Below the pieces are notes generated by a model. The model was given only the letters and a program-made list of their open reading frames with translations, was not told the origin of the DNA and did no database searches. The position numbers and the translations under genes were made by a program. Below, in pieces: positions 55,931-64,000 of a DNA stretch of 64,000 bases; within the stretch, counting starts at the first letter, position 1; each line of letters opens with the position of its first letter. The stretch comes from Terebella lapidaria (Eukaryota; Annelida; Polychaeta; Terebellida; Terebellidae): contig OX424569.1 in assembly GCA_949152475.1 (NCBI GenBank), forward strand, positions 20,559,170-20,623,169. The letters are read 5' to 3'.

Positions 55931-57554
55931 TTCAAGCGTTCTGGGTGAACTCAGAGAGCAGCCCCCATTATGAAGGAAAAAAGTGGCGAAAATTTTCTAA
56001 GTTTTTTTGCCTAGAAATGGCCCAAAATGGATAGTAATGCGATTTCACCGACCCATCGAAAAATTCAAAATGGCCGCCACACGCAGACCAGCGATTCAAG
56101 GGCAGCGAAACTTATACACACTAGACATAAAAGCCTATAGGCTTTGTGGCATCCCCCAATTTGTTCTTATCATTTCAAATGGTCATACTGGACTGAGAAA
56201 CAAGGGCCAAAGATAGGTTACCGGACAATGTTTAATATTTTAGGTATTAGCCAGGTCACTGATTGAATTCAAGGTCAAGAGAATATTCAGCATATATAAC
56301 ATTAAGCACATATCATGTCCACAGTTGATTGCTAAGCTGTAAGTTCAATAATAAGAGAGAGATTAGCAATTTTATGCTGTAGCCTTGAAAATGAAGGGGC
56401 AAAGGTCAAATTCAAGGTCATCAAAATATTCAGTGTATATCATTTTCTATATCATGTATATCATGTCCACAATTGATTCCCAAGCCATACAGTCAATAGA
56501 GGAGCAAGATATGAGCTAGTTTGTCCTTGGACCTTAGAAATGAGGTCAGAGGTCAAATTCAAGGTCATGAGAATATTCAGCATATATCATTTCCTATATG
56601 TCCACAATTGATTCCTAAGCTGTAAAATCGATAATAAGTGAGATATTAGCCATTTTGTCCTGTGACCTTGAAAATGAGGTCAAAGGTCAAATTCAAGGTC
56701 ATGACAATAATCTGCATATATCATTTCCTATATGTTCATAATTGATTGCTAAGCTGTAAAGTCGATAACAAGCGAGATATTAGCCATTTGTCCTGTGACC
56801 TTGAAAATGAGGTCGAAGGTCAAATTCAAGGTCATCAGAATATTCAGCATATATCATTTCCTATATGTCCACAATTGATTCCTAAGCTGTAGAGTTGATA
56901 ATAAGCGAGATATAAGCCATTTTGTGCTCTGACCTTGAAACTGAGGTCAGAGGTCAAATTCAAGGTCACGAGAATATTCAGAATATATCATTTCCTATAT
57001 GTCCACAATTGATTCCTAAGCTGTAGAGTCGATAATAAGCGAGATATAAGCCATTTTGTGCTCTGACCTTGAAAGTGAGGTCAGAGGTCAAATTCAAGGT
57101 CACGAGAATATTCAGCATATATCATTTCCTATAGGTCCACAATTGACTCCTAGTCTCTAATCTCAATATCAAGTGAGATATTAGGCATAATGTGTCCCAT
57201 TATAAAGCATAGGAGAATTTAACATGGGAAAGTCCCATTTGAGCCGAGTTTGGGCCAAAATGGCCCACTTCGAGCGATTCAAGCGCAACGAAATTTATAG
57301 ACATCATAGGAGTACATATGAGGAGTGTTATTTATCAAAAAAAAAAAAAAGTTACTGAACAGATTTTGAGAAAATGGCCGCCAAAGTCCAAAATCAGGCA
57401 TTTTTCGTCGAAAACGGCCGCCATTTTGAAAAATTAGCCCACGGGCTAAGACAGGTTACCGGACAAAATATGTTTTATATTCCTGTGACCTTGAAAATAA
57501 GGTCACTGGTCAAAATGCAAAGTCATGAGAATATCCAGCAAACATGTATATGTA

Positions 57555-57990
57555 AGTATCAATCTATTACAACCAATAGTCAGATTTTGATGATGCCAAA
57601 AACAAACGTTAAATAGAACATTTTGGAATAGAAACAAAGCCCGACCAAATAGTTTATCCAAAGACACACTGGTGTCATCAGGGGCAGACAGTGTGTTAAA
57701 TGTAGTTGTTTCTACTGTACACCTGATGGAATTAGTATACAACTGCCCACAACCTATGAAAATAATTTAGAAATCTGAAACAAACCCCATGGAATAGATA
57801 TATGACGAGTACATAAGTACCTAATCACAAGCCAGAAAACTACTGAATTGATGGTATCCTCGGGGACAGATTCAACGTCCGCCAACAGTGACACCGACTC
57901 AGTAATATGAATGTAAGTATCAATCTATTACCACCAATAGTCAGATTTTGATGATGCCAAAAACAAACGTAAAATAGAACATTTTGGAAT
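57555..57990 (+). pseudogene. Captured host-gene-like segment, copy 3 (diverged)
   Basis: It is the same block as at 17927 and 41184 but more diverged. The short frame still ends in SDTDSVI and TGA at 57910, with substitutions such as TSPKATE to TSQKTTE and SASSD to SANSD and no frame-breaking change. The upstream frame seen in the other copies is disrupted. Confidence 0.4.
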
Positions 57991-58174
57991 CCCGATATGT
58001 CCATTGTTTGCTAAGCTGTAAATTCAATAACAAGTAAAACAAAATAGCAATTTTGTTCCATGACCTTGAAAATAAGGTCGAAGGTCGAATCAATGGTCAT
58101 CAAAATATTTGGCATGTACACATCATTCCCCATAGGTGCACAACTGATTCCTAAGCTGTAAAGTCAATAATAAA

Positions 58175-58766
58175 TAGGGCCTGCACGATTAATGGGTTAA
58201 CTGCCGATGGCTAGCATGTTTTTAATAACCGCGAATAACCGGCTGTTAAATCTCCAAACGATCAACCGGTTAACCGTCAAACACCGGTTAACTGTCTTTT
58301 ATAACCTTGATCAGTGATCACCAAACCGTCTGCTCATGCTCCTGAGGCATGCTTTTGAGGGCATTTAAACTCGTTAACTTTGTCGCCATGGGGCCATAAA
58401 GCAATCTGTGGTTTGTTGCGGTCGCGTGGATGCGTGTCACCTGTTAAAGGGATTGTGTGTGCATCTTACAGATACACAGGCTCGCGGCCTTCTCTCAGAT
58501 TAATACCGAAATTAACGAAGTTAAATAGGGGAAATACAAGTTTTCTTAAATGAAACATAAAGACACCTACACACACATAGACATATAGCAATCAAAACCA
58601 TTCGGGGGACGTATTAAGAAGTGAACCCCAAACACTTCGCCTCAGGCTTAACTTCGAATGGTAAGGATTGTATATGTGAAAGAATGTGCAATGTCAGGTA
58701 TAACGCAATCAGAACTGGAAAGAGAACATATATTCAGTAATATGCAAAATATGTACAGTTAATACA
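58175..58766 (+). mobile_element. hAT-like element fragment, copy 2
   Basis: It starts TAGGGCCTGCACGATTAATG inside GTCAATAATAAA and matches 29373-29967 with scattered changes. It is truncated at GTTAATACA, about 80 bp earlier than copy 1, and lacks an inverted right end. Confidence 0.6.
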
Positions 58767-59965
58767 TCAATATGAAAAAAAGTTACTGAACAGATTTTGA
58801 GAAAACGTCCATCAAAGTCCAAAATTGGCCATTTTTCGACGAAAACGGCCGCTCTGACCTTGAAACCGAGGTCAGAGGTCAAATTCAAGGTCACGAGAAT
58901 ATTCAGCATAAATCATTTCCTATATGTTCACAATTGATTCCTAAGCTGTAAAGTCGATAATAAGCGAGATATTAGCCATTTTTGTCATGTGACCTTGAAA
59001 ATAAGGTCAAAGGTCAAACTCAAGGTCACGAGAATATTCAGCATATATCATTTCCTATATGTTCACAATTGATTCCTAAGCTGTAAAGTCGATAATAAGC
59101 GAGATATTAGCCATTTTGTGCTCTGACCTTGAACCCGAGGTCAAAGGTCAAATTCAAGGTCACGACAATGTTCGGCATATATCATTTCCTATATGTCCAC
59201 AATTGAATACTAGTCTCTAATCTCAATATTAAGTGAGATATTATGGCTTAATGTGTCCCATTATAAAGCATAGGAGAATTTAACATGGGAAAGTCCCATT
59301 TGGGCCGAGTTTGGGCCCAAAATGGCCCACTTCGAGCGATTCAAGGGCAACGAAATTTATACATGTCACAGGGGTACATATGAGGAGTGTTATGCATAAT
59401 ACAAAAAAAAGTTACTGAACAGATTTTGAGAAAACGGCCGTCAAAGTCCAAAATTGGCCATTTTTCGACGAAAACGGCCGCTCTGACCTTGAAACCGAGG
59501 TCAGAGGTCTAATTCAAGGTCACGACAATATTCAGCATATATCATTTCCTATATGTCCACAATTGATTCCTAGTCTCTAATCTCAATATTAAGTGAGATA
59601 TAAGACATAATGTGTCCCATTATAAAGCATAGGAGAATTTAGCATGGGAAAGTCCCATTTGGGCCGAGTTTGGCCCAAAATGGCCCACTTCGAGCGATTC
59701 AAGCGCAACGAAACTTATACACATCACAGGAGTATATATGAGGAGTGTTATGTATCAAAAAGAAAAAAAGTTACTGAACAGTTTTTGAGAAAATGGCCGC
59801 CAAAGTCCAAAATCAGGCATTTTTCAACGAAAACGGCCGCCATTTTGAAAAAAATGCGAAAATCAAAAAACTAAAAAATACCTCCCTCTCGAAATATTTT
59901 TAGGCATTTTTGTGCAAAATTTCAGAAAAATTCGTCCGTAAACAAAAAAGATAAAAATGTTAACA

Positions 59966-60027
59966 GACGGACGGACGGACGGACGGACGGACGGACGGAC
60001 GGACGGACGGACGGACGGACGGACGGC
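59966..60027 (+). repeat. (CGGA)n tetranucleotide run
   Basis: About 15 CGGA units, the longest of the runs that precede A-family 3' hairpins in this window. Confidence 0.95.
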
Positions 60028-60285
60028 GGACGCAACGCCATGGCAATAGGTTATCGGACCATAGGTCCGGTAACCTAAAAAAGGCGAAAATCAAAAAACT
60101 AAAAAATACCTCCTTCTTGAATTATTTTTAAGTATTTTTGTGCAAAATTTCAGAAATATTTGCCTGTAAACAAAAAAGATAAAAATGTGGACGACGACGA
60201 TGACGGACGACGACGGACGACGACGGACGCCGGACGCAACGCCATGCCAATAGGTTATCGGACCATAGGTCCGGTAACCTAAAAA

Positions 60286-61771
60286 TTAGCCCAAAGGCTA
60301 AGATAGGTTACCGGACAGCATTGGCAGGTAACAGACCTTTTACCAATCAAGGTTAGTAGTGTAAACATATGACCTTGGGATTTACCGATCAAGGTCATCC
60401 GTATGAACTTCGATGTTACCATTACATGTATGTGTGCGGCATTTGATATTTTATATGTTGGGTGGAATCGTTTAGGCCGCTCAGGTCAATTTACACATTC
60501 CAAGTCAGATATTTGGCACTCAAGGTCATCTGATGTCAAGTTCAAGGTCATCATTAGTTGTGCCATATATGTCTTTCTATATGTTCATAATGCAAACATG
60601 AGCTCTATCTGCAAGCATTTCATCTGTAGAGGCAAATCTGGGCATTTTTTTTACCCCAAAATGGCTGTTTTGACCTTTCAAGGTCATCGAAGGTCAAATT
60701 CAAGGTCACCACACAAGTCGCCATATATGACTTTCCATTTGAAAATGCCAATTTCTAAGCTCTATCTTCAAGCGTTCTATGAGTACAGTCCGGACAGCTC
60801 CCATTATGAAGGAAAAAAGTGCCGAAAATTTTCTAAGTCCGAAATTTTTTTCAAAGGGTGAAAATATTTTTTTGCCTAGAAATGGCCCAAAATGGATAGT
60901 AATGCGATTTGGGGTGAAAAAATTTTTTTTCGCCGACTCGTCAAAAATTCAAAATGGCCGCCACACGGAGATCGGCGATTCCAGGGCAACAAAACTTATA
61001 CACGTCACAGAGGTATATAAGAGGAATCTTTTTAAGCAAAAATCTCAAAACTGATCAGACAGTTTTTGAGAAAATACAGACCAGGTGCAAATTTGAGCAT
61101 TTTTCGATGCAAAAATGGCTGTTTTGACCTTTGAAGGTCATCCAAGGTCAAATTCAAGGTCACCACACAAGTCGCCATATATGACTTCCCATTTGAAAGT
61201 GCCAATATCTAAGCTCTATCTTCAAGCGTTCTATGAGTACAGTCCGGACAGCTCCCATTATGAAGGAAAAAAGTGCCGAAAATTTTCTAAGTCCAAAATT
61301 TTTTTCAAAGGGTGAAAATTTTTTTTTGGCCTAGAAATGGCCCAAAATGGATAGTAATGCGATTTGGGGCGAAAAAAAATTTTTTCGCCGACCCGCCAAA
61401 AATTCAAAATGGCCGCCACACGGAAACCGGCGAATTTAGGGCAACCAAACTTATACATATCACAGAGGTATATGAGGGGAATCATTTGAAACCAAAAACT
61501 CGAAACTGATCAGACAGTTTTTGAGAAAATGGCCGTCAAAGTCCAAAATTGAGCGTTTTTTCGACAAAAACGGCCGCCATTTTGAAAAAAATGCGAAAAT
61601 CAAAAAACAAAAAAATACCTCCTTCACAAAATATTTTTAGGCATTTTTGTGCAAAATTTCAGAAAGATTCGATAGTTAACTTTAAAGATAAAAATGTTAA
61701 CGCCGGACGGACGGACGGACGGACGCAACGCCACGCCAATAGGTTATCGGACCAAAGGTCCGGTAACCTAA
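60286..61771 (+). mobile_element. Family A element (short type), complete
   Basis: It runs head-to-tail after the previous A element. Hairpin TTAGCCCAAAGGCTAA, two short-type monomers with DR4/DR6 half-site blocks, YY1-like boxes, (CGGA)n and the 3' hairpin are all present. Part of the usual segment after GGTTACCGGACA is missing. Confidence 0.8.
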
Positions 61772-63012
61772 AAAGGATACATAGGCCATTGTATGTGGGT
61801 AAGAATGAGAGCTCATCAGACAGTTTCTTACCAGAACTGCTTTCTATCATCTTGACAACTTGGCCCACCAGACATTTGCCACCCCAAATGAATGGACAAT
61901 TAACCAGCCAATATTATTCAGCGTACTAGTATATTTAATCAGGATGTTCGTGATATTTTTCAGGTGCTCCTGTCAAATATAAAATGATACGTGGCTAAAA
62001 GAATGCTGTGTCATCTTGGCCAATTTTGTGATTTTAAAACTTGTACAATACAGCGGAATTTTCGCATTCATATTATAACCAAAGCCAAACATTTCCCAGC
62101 TAACTAAAACAATGATGATTTGTTCATTGCATGTGAAATAGAGTTGAATAACAAAACATTCAAACAATACATGTTTGTACAATATAAATGCAGACAGGGC
62201 AAATCATCCCCCAAGCATGTTGTGTCATGTGTGTTGGCTTATTAACCAACTATTGTATTCTGTGGGGTGGAACTTCATTCTTTTACCATGTACACACACT
62301 AGTAAACCAGGCTTTGGAGGGGGGAGTGAGGGATTATGCATGGATATGAGCCTGGGGTCAAGTTGGACATGCTAGCTGTAGCACTTGTCAGGCATGACTG
62401 AGCAGAGCTGGCTGAGAGGGCGGAGCCTATCGCTGTGCTGGACAGACTGGCTGATCTTGTAAGGCATGACTGAGCAGGGCTGGCTGAGAGGGGCGGAGCC
62501 TATCGCTGTGCTGGACAGAGTGGCTGATCTTGTAAGGCATTACTGAGCAGGGCTCTCATATACTGCACTGGCTGAGAGGGCAGAGCCTAGCTTCATGCTG
62601 GACATGCAGGCTGCAGTCTGTGAATACAGTAGCATGGCTCAGTTACAGTATTACATCTGCATGGGGGCAGGCGAGGGAAAAATTCCAAGTCCAAAAAAAA
62701 AAAAAAAATACACCCAAAAAATTTTTTTCCCCTGGAAATTGCCTGAATCAAATTATGACATTGACAGGAATCGCCCGATTTTTTTTTCCAAAATGGCCGC
62801 TGGCGGCCATCTTGGATTTCGGATCTCGACGAAAAACAATAGGGGTTAGGAGCAAAGTATTTCGGATGAGCTGTGAAAATTTCGGAAAGATAGATCAAGG
62901 CGTTCAAGAGTTATGATCCGGAAACCGAACTGCGGAAGAAAAAAAAAAAAAACAGACAAAAACATAAGGCCTCCCGATTTTCAATCGGGATGCCTAATTA
63001 TGAAGGACATAA

Positions 63013-63168
63013 TAAGGCATCCTTGTGCAAAAAAAGAAAAAAAGTTACTGAACAGATTTTGAGAAAGCGGCCGTTTTCGTCGAAAATCGGCCAATTTTGG
63101 ACTTTGGCGGCCATTTTGTCAAAATCTGTTCAGTAACTTTTTTTCTTTTTTTGCACAAGGATGCCTTA
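63013..63168. repeat. Perfect 50-bp inverted repeat (snapback)
   Basis: Arms 63013-63062 and 63119-63168 are exact reverse complements (left starts TAAGGCATCCTTGTGC). The loop (63063-63118) is itself largely an inverted copy of the usual A-element sequence GGCCGCCAAAGTCC to CGAAAACGG. The right side is thus an inverted duplication of normal flanking sequence. Confidence 0.9.
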
Positions 63169-63349
63169 TTTGAAAATATTGCGAAAATCAAAAAACTAAA
63201 AAATAGCTCCTTCTCGAATTATTTTTGTGCATTTTTGTGCAAAATTTCGGAAAGATTGGTCCGTAAACAAAAAAGATAAAAATGTCAACACCGACGCCGG
63301 ACGCAACGCCATGCCAATAGGTTATCTGACCATAGGTCCGGTAACCCAA

Positions 63350-64000
63350 AAAGTTACTGAACAGATTTTGAGAAAATGGCCGCCAAAGTCCAAAATTGGC
63401 CAATTTTTTACGAAAACGACAAATTCAAAATGGCCACCACACGCAGACCGGCGATTCAAGGGCAACGAAACTTATACACATCATGGAGGACATAATAAGG
63501 CATCCTTGTGCAAAAAAATAAAAAAAGTTACTGAACAGATTTTGAGAAAATGGACGCCAAAGCCCAAAATTGACCGATTCTCGACAAAAATGACAAATTC
63601 AAAATGGCCGCCACACGCAGACCAGCGAATCAAGGCCAACGAAACTTATACACATTATGAAGGACATAATAAGGCATCCTTGTGCAAAAAAAGAAAAAAA
63701 GTTACGGACACAGATTTTGAGAAAATGGCCGCCAAAGTCCAAAATTGGCCGATTTTCGACGAAAACGGCCGCCATTTTGAAAATATTGTGAAAATCAAAA
63801 AACTAAAAAATACCTCCTTCTTGAATTATTTTTGTGCATTTTTGTGTTACCGGAGAAATATACAGAGCTAAGCCGAGAAAGTTGAAGGTCAAATTCAAGG
63901 TGACCACTGAAATCGCCATATCTCTAACCTTGAAAATGGGATCAAAGGTTAAATTCTAGATCACCAAACTATTCAGCATACATCATTTCCTATATGTTCA
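63350..64000 (+). repeat. 174-bp tandem array of A-element 3' module, then array start
   Basis: AGTTACNGAACAGATTTTGAG-type anchors lie at 63352, 63526 and 63700, so the period is 174 bp (58 codons) and one frame (63227-63871) stays open for 214 codons. Each unit has GGCATCCTTGTGCAAAAAA and the AAAATGGCC box. After 63843 a GTTACCGGAGAAAT motif and diverged half-site sequence run to the window edge. Confidence 0.7.

Larger units (their letters stand above)
57434..60078 (+). mobile_element. Family A element (long type) with captured segment copy 3 and hAT-like fragment
   Basis: The 5' end TTAGCCCACGGGCTAAG and ACAGGTTACCGGAC lead into the captured block (57555-57990), then array units, the hAT-like fragment (58175-58766), more units with a repeated 3' module, a very long (CGGA)n run (59966-60027) and the terminal hairpin. 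Confidence 0.75.
56199..60282 (+). mobile_element. Family A element (long type), 5' hairpin truncated, split by another A
   Basis: It starts at AAGGGCCAAAGATAGGTTACC. About seven 134-bp-type units follow, then the GGGCCGAG/AAAATGGCC module to ATTTTGAAAAA (57433). The inner element lies at 57434-60078, and the outer end (GGCGAAAATC to GGTCCGGTAACCTAA) at 60079-60282, including a GACGACGACGG run. Confidence 0.75.
56121..62997 (+). mobile_element. Family E element split by about 5.6 kb of A elements
   Basis: The 5' end (56121-56198, CTAGACATAA to GGACTGAGAAA) and the remainder (from about 61772, GGATACATAGGCC, to GATGCCTAA at 62997) rejoin as in sister E copies (GAGAAAAAAGGATACATAGG). The 73-bp minisatellite is at about 62395-62580. 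The flanks show insertion between A and T. Confidence 0.8.
55145..63349 (+). mobile_element. Outermost family A element of a five-level nest
   Basis: The 5' end TTAGCCCAAGGGCTGA is at 55145. Four 159-bp units follow, then the CATTATGAAGG and GGCGATT-type modules to AACTTATACACA (56120), where an E element intervenes. The copy continues at 62998 with TTATGAAGGACATAATAAGG and ends with a mutated hairpin (GGTTATCTGACC, CCCAA) at 63349. The uninterrupted ACACATTATGAAGG is seen at about 63650. Confidence 0.7.

Noticed and set aside
12533..61509. Many recurring 60-125-codon frames over A elements
   Set aside because: They are the same noncoding monomers read in different frames. They begin and end at repeat-unit boundaries and carry frame breaks between copies.
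1..64000. tRNA or rRNA genes
   Set aside because: I saw no cloverleaf with a conserved T-loop (GGTTCGANNCC) and no rRNA-like segment on either strand, though a covariance search was not possible.

Overview
The window is eukaryotic nuclear DNA, probably from a marine invertebrate. There is no bacterial gene organisation. Three non-LTR retrotransposons, several terminal-inverted-repeat (TIR) DNA transposons and a dense nest of short-period tandem repeats occupy nearly everything, and three candidate exons carry splice signals. The sequence alone does not decide between a lancelet, hemichordate, mollusc or similar animal.

Four repeat families, here called A, C, D and E, dominate. All share one plan: a small hairpin at the 5' end, a short subterminal motif, an interior rich in minisatellites, and a 3' hairpin whose right arm is the reverse complement of the 5' subterminal motif. 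They make no target-site duplication where the empty site can be read from a sister copy. This fits non-autonomous rolling-circle elements of the Helitron/Helentron (HINE) type. That assignment is an inference, because no Rep/helicase gene is present. Every copy I could orient points the same way (+), and copies sit inside each other's A-rich tracts, up to five levels deep (55.1-63.3 kb).

Layout: 1-0.65 kb, end of a C element. 0.88-6.2 kb, a D element holding 121-, 131- and 168-bp tandem arrays and two nested E elements. 6.2-9.1 kb, mixed sequence with a 385-bp hAT-like MITE, a 207-bp tandem duplication and a motif-rich unique island. 9.1-12.0 kb (-), a LINE with an uninterrupted endonuclease/reverse-transcriptase ORF. 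12.1-20.5 kb, nested A elements. 20.6-20.8 kb (-), a zinc-finger exon in about 300 bp of unique DNA. 20.9-28.4 kb, an A element split by a 6-kb TIR element with a 5-bp target duplication. 28.4-37.7 kb, A elements with MITEs and a TTAA-flanked element. 38.1-40.8 kb (-), a broken LINE split by a Tc1/mariner-like MITE. 40.9-45.1 kb, A elements. 45.1-47.3 kb (-), a third, truncated LINE. 47.9-50.1 kb, a 2.19-kb TIR element with palindromic ends. 52.2-52.7 kb (-), two more zinc-finger exons. 52.7-54.9 kb, C elements with a 501-bp foldback. 54.9-64 kb, the deepest A/E nest.

The three zinc-finger exons share strand and compatible phase. They may be one host gene whose roughly 31-kb intron is this transposon nest. 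The A and C interiors carry regular arrays of AGGTCA half-sites (DR1, DR4, DR6 and ER8 spacings, plus TCAAGGTCA), the recognition grammar of nuclear receptors. Some A copies also carry a short, frame-conserved coding tail ending in a PDZ-ligand-like terminus, which looks like a captured host exon.
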